A DNA stretch of 64,000 bases from DASRDR01 sp963812945 [NCBI: uncultured Candidatus Rokubacteria bacterium] (lineage in GTDB: Bacteria > Methylomirabilota > Methylomirabilia > Rokubacteriales): NCBI GenBank assembly GCA_963812945.1, contig CAWEXD010000008.1, positions 2,604,001-2,668,000 on the forward strand, read 5' to 3'. The notes below the pieces were generated by a model, which was given only the letters and a program-made list of their open reading frames with translations, was not told the DNA's origin and searched no databases. The position numbers were made by a program, and so were the translations under genes. Within the stretch, counting starts at the first letter, position 1, and each line of letters starts with the position of its first letter. Below are positions 8,517 through 16,828 of this stretch, in pieces.

Positions 8517-9356
8517 ATGGAAATCGGCGCTTTCATCTTCCCGACCGAGTACTCGATCCGCATCGACGAGCTGGCGCGGGCCCTCGAGGAGCGGGGCTTC
8601 GAGTCTCTCTTCGTGACCGAGCACACGCACATCCCGGTGAGCCGGCGGACGCCCTGGCCGAGTGGCGGAGACCTGCCCAAGGAGTACGCGCACACCCTCG
8701 ACCCCTTCATCGGGCTCATGGCCGCCGCGGCGGCGACGTCGCGGCTTCGGGTCGGCACCGGGATCTGCCTGGTCATCGAGCACGACCCGATCGTGCTGGC
8801 CAAGGTCGTCGCCAGCCTGGACCTCCTGTCGAATGGGCGCGTCCTCTTCGGCGTCGGCGCCGGCTGGAACGCCGAGGAGATGGAGCACCACGGGACGGCC
8901 TTCCCCACGCGCTTCCGCGTGATGCGCGAGCGGGTCCTGGCGATGAAGGCGATCTGGACCCAGGACGAGGCCGAGTTCCACGGCGAGTTCGTGCGCTTCG
9001 ATCGCATCTGGTCCTATCCGAAGCCGGTCCAGCGGCCGCACCCGCCCGTCCTCCTCGGCGGGGAGGGGCCGCACACGCTGCGGCGCGTGGTCGATTTCTG
9101 CGACGGATGGTTCCCGCGCGGCCGCGCGGGCGTCGACACGGTCCTGGCCCAGCTGGGAGAGCTCCGGGCCGAGGCCAGGCGCGCGGGGCGCGACCCGAAG
9201 ACGATCTCGGTCTCGGTGTTCGGGGGGAAGGCCGACGCATCGACCGTCGAGCGATACCGCGAGGCGGGAATCGACCGCGTCGTGGTCCCGCTCCCGTCCG
9301 AGGGTCGCGAGCGGGTGCTGCCGCTCCTCGACCAGCACGCCGCGCTTCTCCGCTGA
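8517..9356 (+). CDS. LLM-class (luciferase-like) flavin oxidoreductase
   Basis: A 279-residue TIM-barrel protein of the bacterial luciferase-like superfamily, of the F420-dependent-type subgroup. It starts MEIGAFIFPTEYSIRIDELA, then has ESLFVTEHTHIP, the RVGTGICLVIEHDPIVLAK strand-turn, and LDLLSNGRVLFGVGAGWNAEEMEHHG, the classic cofactor-binding signature, followed by VLLGGEG. AGGAGG lies six bases before the ATG. It diverges from the transporter operon across a 208-bp gap, which therefore should hold both promoters; I see no near-consensus pair there. Whether it uses F420 or FMN cannot be decided from sequence alone. Confidence 0.9.
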   Translation: MEIGAFIFPTEYSIRIDELARALEERGFESLFVTEHTHIPVSRRTPWPSGGDLPKEYAHTLDPFIGLMAAAAATSRLRVGTGICLVIEHDPIVLAKVVASLDLLSNGRVLFGVGAGWNAEEMEHHGTAFPTRFRVMRERVLAMKAIWTQDEAEFHGEFVRFDRIWSYPKPVQRPHPPVLLGGEGPHTLRRVVDFCDGWFPRGRAGVDTVLAQLGELRAEARRAGRDPKTISVSVFGGKADASTVERYREAGIDRVVVPLPSEGRERVLPLLDQHAALLR

Positions 9357-9397
9357 CGGGACGCAGGCGCGAACGAGCCGGCGCCGGGGCCGAGACA

Positions 9398-10180
9398 CTA
9401 CCGAGAGAGGGACGGTCTCCCCTCGACCAGGCGGTGGTAGTCGCCCCGAAGGTAGCGACCCATGAGCTTCAGCACGGCGAGGCCGTACGGGATCGGCCGG
9501 AGGTACGACCGCTCCCCCGCGTAGCGCGTGGGAATCGGCAGGTCGACCACCCGGAGGCCCAGGATCCGGGCCGCCACGAGCATCTCCTGGTCGAAGACGA
9601 ACCCCCGCGTCGTGAAGCGCCGGAAGGGGATGGCCTCGAGGGCAGCCCGGCGGTACAGCATGTAGCCGCTGTGGTACTCGGCCAGCCCGAGCCCGAAGAT
9701 CCGGTTCTCCATCCAGGTCAGCCCGCGATTGGCGACGTACTTGTACAGGGGCATTCCGCCCTCGAGGGCTCCGCCTCCCCGCAAGCGCGAGCCCTGGACG
9801 ATGTCCGCGCGGCCGGCGTCCAGCGGGGCCAGGAGCGCAGGGATCGACTCCGGCGCGTATTGCCCGTCACCGTGAAGCCAGACGACGAGGTCCGCCCCGA
9901 GCTCCAGCGCTCGCTCGAGCCCGCTCTGCGCGGCTCCCCCGTAGCCTCGGTTCTCCGGGTGCTCGATCAGGTCGAGGGTCGGGAAGCGCGACCGGAGTCG
10001 GCGCGCCACGGCCGCGGTCGCGTCCGTGCTGCCGTCGTCGACGACGACGTAGTGGGCCGTGCGAGCGACGATCTCGGGCGGGATACGGGCGAAGACGCTC
10101 TCGAGGGTCTCGGCGGCGTTGTACGCGGGAATCGCGATGGCGAGCCGGCGCGCGCCCGGGGCCGGCTCCCCGGCACCCAT
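9398..10180 (-). CDS. Family 2 glycosyltransferase (polyprenyl-phosphate sugar transferase type)
   Basis: About 260 residues with a GT-A fold. The N-terminal strand LAIAIPAYNAAETL, the DDGSTDAT motif, the ENRGYGGA loop and LHGDGQYAPESI (a DxD-like nucleotide site) are typical of the DPM/ArnC-like GT2 group. There are no C-terminal transmembrane helices, so it is a soluble or peripheral enzyme. The ATG at 10180 overlaps the stop of the epimerase gene (TGATG), which fixes the start. The pairing with an ArnA-type epimerase suggests that a modified sugar is made and transferred to a lipid or envelope acceptor (inference). Confidence 0.88.
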   Translation of the reverse strand: MGAGEPAPGARRLAIAIPAYNAAETLESVFARIPPEIVARTAHYVVVDDGSTDATAAVARRLRSRFPTLDLIEHPENRGYGGAAQSGLERALELGADLVVWLHGDGQYAPESIPALLAPLDAGRADIVQGSRLRGGGALEGGMPLYKYVANRGLTWMENRIFGLGLAEYHSGYMLYRRAALEAIPFRRFTTRGFVFDQEMLVAARILGLRVVDLPIPTRYAGERSYLRPIPYGLAVLKLMGRYLRGDYHRLVEGRPSLSR

Positions 10181-11253
10181 CAGGGGGCGGCGCCGGAGGC
10201 GTAAGGGGCGAACCCCACCATGCTCCGTTCGATGGTCTCGTCGAGGTCGTACTTCGGTCGCCAGCCGAGCAGGGTCCAGGCCTTGGTGATGTCCGGGATC
10301 CGGCGGTCCGAGTCCTCGTACCCCTCGCCGTAGAAGTCGCGGTCGTCGACGTCCACGAGGTCCGGCAGGCGCTGGCCGGGCTTCCGGAACTTCCTGTCGT
10401 AGAGGTCGCGCATCCGCTCGGCCAGCTCGCGGATCGACAGCTCGTTCTGCGGGCTGCCCACGTTGAAGATCTGCCGGTCGCACACCCCGCCCGGGTTCGC
10501 GACGATCCGCTCGATGCAGTCGACCGCGTCGTCGATGTAGGTGTAGCAGCGCCGGTGGCGGCCGCCGTTGACCAGCTTCATCTGGGTGCCCTCGAGGAGG
10601 GCGGTCATGAAGTGGGAGAACACCCGGGGGTTGCCGTCCTGGTCCGTCGTGAGGTAGTCGATCCGGGGCCCGATGAAGTTGAAGGGCCGGACCACCGACC
10701 AGTTCAATCCTTCCCGGAGACCGTACGCGTGGATCACCCGCTCGAGGAGCTGCTTGGCGCAGCTGTAGATCCAGCGATGCTTGCCCACCGGACCAAGGAT
10801 GAAGTCGGTCGTGTCCTCGTTGAACAGCGCGTGCCGGATGTCATCGGGGTCCGCGAGCTCGTCGGGCGCCACCGCGGCCAGGGTCTTGCCGTAGACCTCG
10901 CAGGAGGAGAACTGCACGAGGCGCTTGCCCTTCTCGACACAGGCCTCGGCGATGTGGAGGTTCTCCATGAAGTTCAGCTCGAAGACCTCCAGCGGCTTCG
11001 CCACGTAGAGGCTCGGCGTCGCGTGGGCGATCAGGTCGACCACCACGTCGGCGCGGTCGATCATGGCCCGCATGGTGTCGCGCTCGTGCCGGATGTCGCC
11101 CCGGACGAACGTGAACTTCGGCAGGAAGCGGGCCGATTCGAGCTTCTCGTCGCTGAGGTCGAGGCCCTCGACCTCGTAGCTCGGCTCGCTGAGCAATCGG
11201 TCGACGAGATGCGAGCCGATGAAGCCGCCCACCCCGAGCAGGAGAACCCGCAT
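10180..11253 (-). CDS. NAD-dependent epimerase/decarboxylase resembling the ArnA C-terminal domain
   Basis: A 357-residue extended SDR. MRVLLLGVGGFIGSHLVDRLL is the GxxGxxG NAD loop, SSCEVYG and IYSCAKQLLERVIHAYG supply the Ser and YxxxK catalytic groups, and VVRPFNFIGPRIDYL and GGRHRRCYTYIDDAVD closely follow the UDP-glucuronate decarboxylase domain of ArnA. ArnA-type enzymes oxidise and decarboxylate UDP-glucuronate to the 4-keto-pentose. The formyltransferase half of ArnA is absent. I chose the ATG at 11253, with GGGAGG five bases upstream, over an in-frame GTG at 11277. It precedes a GT2 gene with overlapping codons. Confidence 0.88.
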   Translation of the reverse strand: MRVLLLGVGGFIGSHLVDRLLSEPSYEVEGLDLSDEKLESARFLPKFTFVRGDIRHERDTMRAMIDRADVVVDLIAHATPSLYVAKPLEVFELNFMENLHIAEACVEKGKRLVQFSSCEVYGKTLAAVAPDELADPDDIRHALFNEDTTDFILGPVGKHRWIYSCAKQLLERVIHAYGLREGLNWSVVRPFNFIGPRIDYLTTDQDGNPRVFSHFMTALLEGTQMKLVNGGRHRRCYTYIDDAVDCIERIVANPGGVCDRQIFNVGSPQNELSIRELAERMRDLYDRKFRKPGQRLPDLVDVDDRDFYGEGYEDSDRRIPDITKAWTLLGWRPKYDLDETIERSMVGFAPYASGAAP

Positions 11254-11404
11254 CCGCACCTCCCGGCGGCCCGCCACGTGGTGGCCGCCCGGCCGCGATG
11301 ACGCAGGATCGCGGCTACTCGATTATCGACGGTGGCCGGGCAAGGTCCGTTGTCAGGCAAAGCCCGACGACTCCCCCACGACGGCGAAGTCTGCCGAGCG
11401 CTCC

Positions 11405-13063
11405 TCAGAACCGCGAGGCGGAGAGCGTCACGTCGGCGCGGGCCCAGGCCTTCTGGAAGCGCGCCTCGACAGCGGCGGCCTCGGCCGTCTTGCCCTGGGC
11501 CCGAAGGCTCCGGGCCAGCCCGTAGAGCGACCACCCGTTCTCGGGGTTCCGCTTGAGGTCGTCCCGGTACACCGCCTCGGCCTCGACGGCACGCCCGCCG
11601 GCCAGGAGCGCCGCGCCGAGTGACTGCCGCACGGGGAAATACCAGACCGGCGGCTCGCTGAACCAGTGGCCGTCCTGCTCGGCCACCGCGGCGAGGAGGT
11701 GTCTGACGGCCACGTCGGTCTGCCCCGACCGCGCGGCGATCTCCCCCGCGAGGACGTTGACCGCGAGCGCGAGGATCGACTTCGTCTTGAAGAAGCCCGC
11801 GAGCGCCCGGTCGGCCGGTGTGCGGTCCGCAACCTGGCGGAGCGCGGCCAGCTCCGCCTCGGCCTCGGCCCGGCGCCCCGTGGCGACGAACGCGAGCCCC
11901 CGCGTGTAGCGCCAGGCCCCCGTCACGTAGGGGAGCTCCGCGGGCGGCGCCGGCTGGCGGAGGATCTCCTCCCAGCGTCCGAACCGGGCCAGCGCGAACA
12001 GCGGGGCCGAGGGCGCGGTCTCCATGTCCGGCATCTCACGAAGCATGGCCGGCGGCACGGACTCCGCGAACTCGCGCGCGGCCCGGATCGTCTCCGCCCC
12101 CCGCCCGTCCATGCTGGCCGCCTGCCAGAGCATGTCGAGGTTGTGCGGGTAGTAGAGCCCGCCCACCATGGGATTCGTCCTGCCCTTCGCCAGGTACGCT
12201 CGGTCCGCCTTCACCGCTCCGACGTTGACGTCCACGGCGTCGGCATAGCGACCGATCCGCAGGTAGATGTGGGACGGCATGTGGACGATGTGCCCGACGC
12301 CGGGCATGAGCGGCGCCAGCCGGTCGGCCGCGGCCTCGCCCCGGCGCGGGTCGGGGCCGGCCTCGACGGCGTGGATGTAGAGGTGCAGCGCGCCCGGATG
12401 GTCGGGGTTGGCCCGCATCACGCGCTCGAGCGTCGCGAGGATCTCCGGGGTCTCCGGCTGCATGCTGCCGTCCGGCTTCCACAGGTCCCACGGACGGAGA
12501 TTCATCAGCGCGTCGGCGAAGAGCGTGGCGGCGTCGAGGTCGTCGGGGAAGCGCTGCGACACGTCGCGCATCGCGTCGGCGTACGCGCGGTCGAGCGCGG
12601 CGCGGTCGGCGGGCGGCGTGTCCGCGTGCCGCTTCGCGAGAGCCTCGATGGTCGCTCGCTCGCGGTCCGTGACGCGGCCGGCCAGCACCACGGCCCGCTG
12701 GATGGCCGTGAAGGCGGCCTTCTCCCGCTCGGGATCGGTCGGGCTGTTGTAGTTCGATCCGTGGGTGAGCGCGATGCCCCAGTAGCACATCGCGCACTCG
12801 GGATCGAGGCGTGTCGCCTCGCGGAAGGCGCGCTCGGCCTCGAGGTGGTTGAAGCCGTACACGAGCCGGAGCCCCTGGTCGAAGTACGCCTGGGCGTCGC
12901 GCGAGGTCGTCGTGATGGTCTGGTGGTGGCGGCCGAGACCGTCGAGGAGCATCGGCGGCGCGGCCGCGGCGGCCCCGGCGTGGTGGTGCCCGGCCGGCTG
13001 CCCGGAGCAGGCCGCCAGGGTGAGCGCGAGAAGTCCCAGGATCGTGTGGACCCGACGAGTCAT
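11405..13063 (-). CDS. Tetratricopeptide-repeat lipoprotein
   Basis: About 552 residues. The signal MTRRVHTILGLLALTLAACSG ends in a lipobox (L-A-A-C), so the mature protein is likely membrane-anchored. A His-rich spot (GHHHAG) follows. Helical repeats follow: AQAYFDQGLRLVYGFNHLEAERAFREATRLDPECAMCYWG is a TPR pair, and the C-terminal third has another array ending GWSLYGLARSLRAQGKTAEAAAVEARF. A central HMPSHIYLRIGRYADAVDVN segment is characteristic of this large TPR group found in soil bacteria. The start has AAGGAG nine bases upstream. TPR proteins are scaffolds; no enzymatic motif is evident. It follows a small putative lipoprotein by 16 bp. Confidence 0.85.
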   Translation of the reverse strand: MTRRVHTILGLLALTLAACSGQPAGHHHAGAAAAAPPMLLDGLGRHHQTITTTSRDAQAYFDQGLRLVYGFNHLEAERAFREATRLDPECAMCYWGIALTHGSNYNSPTDPEREKAAFTAIQRAVVLAGRVTDRERATIEALAKRHADTPPADRAALDRAYADAMRDVSQRFPDDLDAATLFADALMNLRPWDLWKPDGSMQPETPEILATLERVMRANPDHPGALHLYIHAVEAGPDPRRGEAAADRLAPLMPGVGHIVHMPSHIYLRIGRYADAVDVNVGAVKADRAYLAKGRTNPMVGGLYYPHNLDMLWQAASMDGRGAETIRAAREFAESVPPAMLREMPDMETAPSAPLFALARFGRWEEILRQPAPPAELPYVTGAWRYTRGLAFVATGRRAEAEAELAALRQVADRTPADRALAGFFKTKSILALAVNVLAGEIAARSGQTDVAVRHLLAAVAEQDGHWFSEPPVWYFPVRQSLGAALLAGGRAVEAEAVYRDDLKRNPENGWSLYGLARSLRAQGKTAEAAAVEARFQKAWARADVTLSASRF

Positions 13064-13079
13064 CTGCAGAACTCCTTGA

Positions 13080-13247
13080 TCACGGACCCATGCGGCCGCC
13101 GCGATAGCGCCAGCAAGGGTCACGAACCGGATTGCCCCAGTGTTCCGGCGGGATCGCCTCCGCGAAGGTGCGATTGCGGAAGCACGCCTCGTCCTCCTGC
13201 TGCAGCCACTCCGGTCGGGGGCTGGCGCACCCGGCGAGGAGCGGCAT
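13080..13247 (-). CDS. Possible small lipoprotein, start uncertain
   Basis: A short open frame with a coherent C-terminal segment, LQQEDEACFRNRTFAEAIPPEHWGNPVRDPCWRYRGG shortened here to its features: two Cys, several aromatics and a basic tail. Just upstream is MPLLAGCASP, which looks like the end of a lipoprotein signal (L-A-G-C). The ATG at 13247 gives too short a signal; an upstream non-ATG start near 13271 would add RGCLLLG and make a better one. The frame stays open to 13367 but that part overlaps the divergent dioxygenase start. The stop lies 16 bp before the TPR lipoprotein start, suggesting coupling. Function unknown. Confidence 0.4.
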   Translation of the reverse strand: MPLLAGCASPRPEWLQQEDEACFRNRTFAEAIPPEHWGNPVRDPCWRYRGGRMGP

Positions 13248-13357
13248 CCCGAGCAGCAGGCAGCCACGAATCGCTGCATCGACGCCATGATACCCTGACC
13301 GGGCGGCTCCGGTCCCGAGGCCGAGAGCCTCGGCCGCCGCGGCGAGGAGGGCCCGGG

Positions 13358-14308
13358 ATGACGTCACCGTCCGGAAGAGCTGTCAACGCGGCTCACGGCC
13401 TCGCGCCCGGCGTGTGCTGGACGCAGGGGCGGCCGCTCCCCGACGCGCGCGTCGGCGAGCTTCGGGAGAGCAGCGCGGCGGCCGCCAGCGAGGAGCTCGG
13501 GCGGCGGCTCGCCGAGGACGGCTACGTGTTCCTGCGCGGCGCCCTCGACGTGGCCGACGTGCAGGCCGCCCGGGTCGAGGTGCTCGAGCGGCTCGTCGAC
13601 GTCGGCGAGATCCGGCCGCCGGCCGCCGAGGGGATCGCGACCGGCGAGAGCCGGCGGGCCGAGCTGGTCGGCGATCTGGGCGCGTTCTGGAAGTCGGTCA
13701 GCGAGGGGCCGGCTCTCCGCCGGGTGACCCACGGCACGCGGCTCCACGCCGCCCTCGCCCGGATCGCGGGGGCGCCGGTCCGCGCCCACGACTACATGTT
13801 CCTCCGCGCGGCCCCCGTCGGCCGCACGACCGGCCTCCACTTCGACGCCCCGTTCTTCGCGCGAGCCACCCCGCGCGTCTACACCGCATGGGTGCCGCTC
13901 GGCGACGTCCCGGCGACCGACGGACCCCTCGTGATCGCGGAGGGGTCGCACCGCTTCACCGACCTGCACGACGGGGTCCAGGGGTTCGACGTCGTGTACG
14001 ACACCTCGCGCCGCGCCCAGCTGGCGGCCGACTTCGCCGAGTTCGCCGAGAGCCGCGACTGCCGCCTTCTGACCGCGGACTTCCGGGCCGGCGACGTCTG
14101 CGTCTTCGGCATGCTCACGTTGCACGGCTCGCTGGACAACCACTCGCCGCTCGGGCGGGTGCGGCTCTCCTGCGACGTCAGGTACCAGCCCGCGGCCGAG
14201 CCGATCGACCCGCGCTACTTCGGGCCGAACCCCGGCGGGACGACCGGCGCCGGCTACGGGGAGTTGAACGGCGCCAAGCCCCTCACCCAGGCCTGGCACG
14301 TCCGCTGA
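13358..14308 (+). CDS. Phytanoyl-CoA dioxygenase-family Fe(II)/2-oxoglutarate oxygenase
   Basis: A 316-residue PhyH-family protein. An early DGYVFLRGALDVADV segment is the usual entry to the jelly roll. The iron site is visible as the His-x-Asp in GLHFDAPFF and a distal His in MLTLHGSLDNHS, followed by an Arg (RVRLSCDVRYQ) that typically salt-bridges 2-oxoglutarate. The triad is therefore complete. Such enzymes hydroxylate lipids, amino acids or secondary metabolites; the substrate cannot be deduced. The start ATG follows GAGGAGGGCCCGGG. It converges on the SDR gene downstream. Confidence 0.88.
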   Translation: MTSPSGRAVNAAHGLAPGVCWTQGRPLPDARVGELRESSAAAASEELGRRLAEDGYVFLRGALDVADVQAARVEVLERLVDVGEIRPPAAEGIATGESRRAELVGDLGAFWKSVSEGPALRRVTHGTRLHAALARIAGAPVRAHDYMFLRAAPVGRTTGLHFDAPFFARATPRVYTAWVPLGDVPATDGPLVIAEGSHRFTDLHDGVQGFDVVYDTSRRAQLAADFAEFAESRDCRLLTADFRAGDVCVFGMLTLHGSLDNHSPLGRVRLSCDVRYQPAAEPIDPRYFGPNPGGTTGAGYGELNGAKPLTQAWHVR

Positions 14309-14332
14309 CCCGGCGCCGGCGGCCGGGACGGC

Positions 14333-15091
14333 TCACCCGCGTCCGACGTACGGCATCTTGGTCGCCATGACGGTGACGAAGAGGACGTTCGCGTCCAGCG
14401 GCAGGCTCGCCATGTGGAGCACGGTGTCGGCCACGTACTGGACGTCCATCAGGGGCTCGACGGCCGTCCGGCCGTCGGCTTGCGGCACACCCTGCGCCAT
14501 CCGGGCCGCCATCTCGGTGAGGGCGTTGCCGACGTCGATCTGTCCGCACGCGATGTCGTACTTCCGGCCGTCGAGCGACGTGACCTTGGTGAGACCCGTG
14601 ACGGCGTGCTTCGTCGCCGTGTAGGGGGCGGAGTTCGGCCGCGGCGTGTGCGCCGAGATCGAGCCGTTGTTGATGATCCGGCCCCCGCGCGGAGTCTGCG
14701 CCTTCATCATCCGGAACGCCTCCTGCGTGCACAGGAAGACGCCCGTCAGGTTCACGTTGACGACCTTCAGCCACTGCTCGTAGGTCAGGTCCTCGAGCGG
14801 GATGCCGGGAGCGTTGCCGCCCGCGTTGTTGAACAGGAGGTCGAGCCGTCCGAACCGCTCCTTCGTCCGGGCGAAGAGCGCGTGCACGGAGGCCGGGTCG
14901 GCGACGTCGGTCGGCACCGCGAGCGCCCGCGCGCCGTCCGGCCCCGCTTCCTTGATCGCCTGCGCGAGGGCGTCCGCGCGACGCCCGGCCAGCGCGACGG
15001 AGTAGCCGTTCTTCAAGAGCGTGACCGCGCTGGCCTTGCCGATGCCGCTCCCCGCGCCGGTGACGATCGCAATCTTGCCATTCGAGCTCAT
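14333..15091 (-). CDS. SDR-family oxidoreductase
   Basis: A 252-residue classical short-chain dehydrogenase. It has TGAGSGIG for NAD(P) binding, NNAGGN, the catalytic Ser in NNGSISAH and the YTATK pair of Tyr and Lys, in the expected order. The ATG at 15091 is chosen because GGAG sits six bases upstream; an ATG six bases earlier would have the ribosome site touching it. It converges with the PhyH-type dioxygenase gene, a combination seen in oxidation of hydroxylated substrates but not proof of a shared pathway. Confidence 0.9.
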   Translation of the reverse strand: MSSNGKIAIVTGAGSGIGKASAVTLLKNGYSVALAGRRADALAQAIKEAGPDGARALAVPTDVADPASVHALFARTKERFGRLDLLFNNAGGNAPGIPLEDLTYEQWLKVVNVNLTGVFLCTQEAFRMMKAQTPRGGRIINNGSISAHTPRPNSAPYTATKHAVTGLTKVTSLDGRKYDIACGQIDVGNALTEMAARMAQGVPQADGRTAVEPLMDVQYVADTVLHMASLPLDANVLFVTVMATKMPYVGRG

Positions 15092-15267
15092 GCCCATCTC
15101 CTCTTGTCGAGTACCCGCGGTTGTCGATGGCCGGTCCGGCACGGGCCGCCGGTCATGGTCCCGCATCATAGCAGGGCGACGGGGCGGCGCGGGTCGGCCG
15201 GCACCGCCCCGCGGTGGTCGCGCGGCGCGTTCCGGGTGTACGGTAGGGCCATGGAGCGGCAGCCACG

Positions 15268-15633
15268 ATGAGCGCCGGCCGGGTGGGCTCGATCCTCGGG
15301 GTGCTCCTGCTCCTGGCGCTCCTGGTCGTCGGGCTCTACCTGTGGGGCGCCCTGTCCTGGGCCTACTCGGAGGGCGAGCGGGCCGGGATCCTCCAGAAGT
15401 TCTCGAGCAAGGGCTGGATCTGCAAGACGTACGAGGGCGAGCTCGCGATCTCCATCGTCCCGGGCGTCACTCCGGTCATCTGGGAGTTCAGCGTGCGGGA
15501 CGAGAGCCTCACGCCGAAGATCAACGACGCGCTCGGGAAGCGCGTCGTCGTGCACTACCGCGAGCATCGCGGCCTCCCGAGGTGCTTCGGGGAGACCAGC
15601 TACTTCGTCACCGGCATTCGCACGGCAGAGTGA
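15268..15633 (+). CDS. Small membrane-anchored protein of unknown function
   Basis: A 121-residue protein with one N-terminal membrane helix (residues about 9-29, [19 protein letters not shown]) and a soluble domain of about 85 residues containing [23 protein letters not shown] and [11 protein letters not shown] recognise it as a type often mislabelled 6-phosphogluconate dehydrogenase in other genomes, but it has neither the length nor the motifs of that enzyme. It stands alone between a divergent SDR gene and the downstream binding-protein gene. Upstream Shine-Dalgarno sequence is weak. Confidence 0.75.
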   Translation: MSAGRVGSILGVLLLLALLVVGLYLWGALSWAYSEGERAGILQKFSSKGWICKTYEGELAISIVPGVTPVIWEFSVRDESLTPKINDALGKRVVVHYREHRGLPRCFGETSYFVTGIRTAE

Positions 15634-15680
15634 TCGTCGTGCGCGCGGCCGCGCTCGATGCCGACGCCAGCCGGGCGCGT

Positions 15681-15709
15681 TTGACGATGTCGACGCTCGC
15701 CGATAGACT
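15681..15709 (+). promoter_or_regulatory. Probable sigma70-type promoter for the family-3 binding protein
   Basis: TTGACG at 15681-15686 and TAGACT at 15704-15709 are separated by exactly 17 bases. Each differs from the consensus hexamer by one or two bases, in a GC-rich background where such boxes are rare. The first base of the transcript would lie near 15716, about 60 bases before the ATG at 15776. Not tested. Confidence 0.5.
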
Positions 15710-15775
15710 ACGGGCACCAAGCGCGGTTCCGGTACGACGAACCTCGAATCGATCGGGTCAGACTGGGAGGCTCCG

Positions 15776-16642
15776 ATGCAGCGACGCGCGGTGATCGCTC
15801 TCGCGGTGATGGCGATGGTCCTGGCGGGCGCGACGAGCCAGGCGCAGACGCTCACGGGCACACTCAAAAAAGTCAAGGACAGCGGCACCCTGACCATGGG
15901 CTTCCGCCAGAACTCCCTCCCCTTCTCCTTCGTCGGCACGGACGGGAAGCCGACCGGCTACTCGATCGACCTCTGCCAGGAGATCGCGGTGGCGGTGCAG
16001 AACGAGCTGAAGCTCGGAAGTCTCGCCGTGCGCTGGGAGCCCGTCACGCCCGAGAACCGCGTCGACGCGGTGGCCAACGGCACCGTCGACATCGAGTGCG
16101 GCTCGACGACGGCGTCCTTGTCCCGGCAGGAGAAGGTCGACTTCACGATGATGACCTTCGTCGACGGCGCCAGCCTGCTCATCGTCGAGGGCTCGGGCGT
16201 CCGCACGCTGGGCGACATGGCCGGGAAGCGGATCGGCGTCGTCCCGGGGACGACGACCGAGCGGGCGCTCGCCGACTTCCTGCGCACGACGTCCCTCGCG
16301 GCGACGGTCGTGCCCATGAAGGACCACGACGAGGGGCTCGCGGGGCTCCAGACTTCCAAGATCGAGGCCTACGCGTCCGACCGCACCATCCTGGTCGGGC
16401 TGGTGCTCCAGGCCCGTGGCACGGCCCGCTACGCGCTGATCTCGGAGGACCTCTCGTACGAGCCCTACGGGTTCATGGTGCGGCGCGACGACTCGGCGTT
16501 CCGCCTCGTCGCCAACCGGGCTCTGGCCCGCATCTACCGCTCCGGGGCGATCGGCGCGATCTACGCCAAGTGGTTCGGCGCCATCGGCAAGCCGACCCCG
16601 GCCCTGGTCCTGATGTACGCGCTCCAGGGGCTGCCGGAGTAG
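15776..16642 (+). CDS. Amino-acid-type ABC transporter substrate-binding protein (SBP family 3)
   Basis: A 288-residue secreted protein. Signal peptide MQRRAVIALAVMAMVLAGATSQAQ ends with an A-x-A-like cleavage site. The mature part starts DSGTLTMGFRQNSLPFSF and has GYSIDLCQEIAVAVQ, RVDAVANGTVDIECGSTT, and GKRIGVVPGTTTE, the recurring blocks of glutamate/aspartate-binding proteins (GltI group). GGGAGG lies five bases before the start. No permease or ATPase gene for it is adjacent, and a strong hairpin follows it, so it appears to be a single-gene transcription unit whose transporter partners lie elsewhere. Confidence 0.9.
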   Translation: MQRRAVIALAVMAMVLAGATSQAQTLTGTLKKVKDSGTLTMGFRQNSLPFSFVGTDGKPTGYSIDLCQEIAVAVQNELKLGSLAVRWEPVTPENRVDAVANGTVDIECGSTTASLSRQEKVDFTMMTFVDGASLLIVEGSGVRTLGDMAGKRIGVVPGTTTERALADFLRTTSLAATVVPMKDHDEGLAGLQTSKIEAYASDRTILVGLVLQARGTARYALISEDLSYEPYGFMVRRDDSAFRLVANRALARIYRSGAIGAIYAKWFGAIGKPTPALVLMYALQGLPE

Positions 16643-16646
16643 CCGG

Positions 16647-16690
16647 GCCAGCGCTCGCGCTCCTCCGGGAGGCGGAGCGCGAGCGCTGGC
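16647..16690 (+). terminator. Strong hairpin terminator after the binding-protein gene
   Basis: A perfect 17-bp inverted repeat, left arm 16647-16663 and right arm 16674-16690, with a 10-base loop, beginning four bases after the stop codon of the binding-protein gene. It is followed by TCCCC rather than a T-run, so it may need Rho or act as an mRNA 3' stabiliser. It separates that gene from the MacAB-like unit. Confidence 0.65.
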
Positions 16691-16828
16691 TCCCCGACAG
16701 AGCCCGATCCCCTCGAGCCGCGCCGGCGTGACCCCGGGGGCCCCCTGCCCCGGCGGCGTGACGGACCCGCCATGGGCCCTGTGGCACACTGAGAGAGTCC
16801 CTCGCGGTGGGCCGAGGCCCTCGAATCC

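Noticed and set aside
6008-10204. Very long open frame on the plus strand across the dppA/LLM region
   Set aside because: It is antisense to clear genes, rich in Arg/Pro/Gly/His, and a by-product of high GC content. Similar long antisense frames (29494-32550, 33256-36231, 54799-60081, 58905-62525) were rejected for the same reason.
14309-14327. Terminator between the PhyH-type and SDR genes
   Set aside because: Only a six-base stem with no T-run; too weak to call.
15755-15766. GGGTCAGACT upstream of the family-3 binding protein as another palindrome copy
   Set aside because: Only ten bases match one arm, the sequence then diverges, and no opposite arm is nearby. Probably chance.
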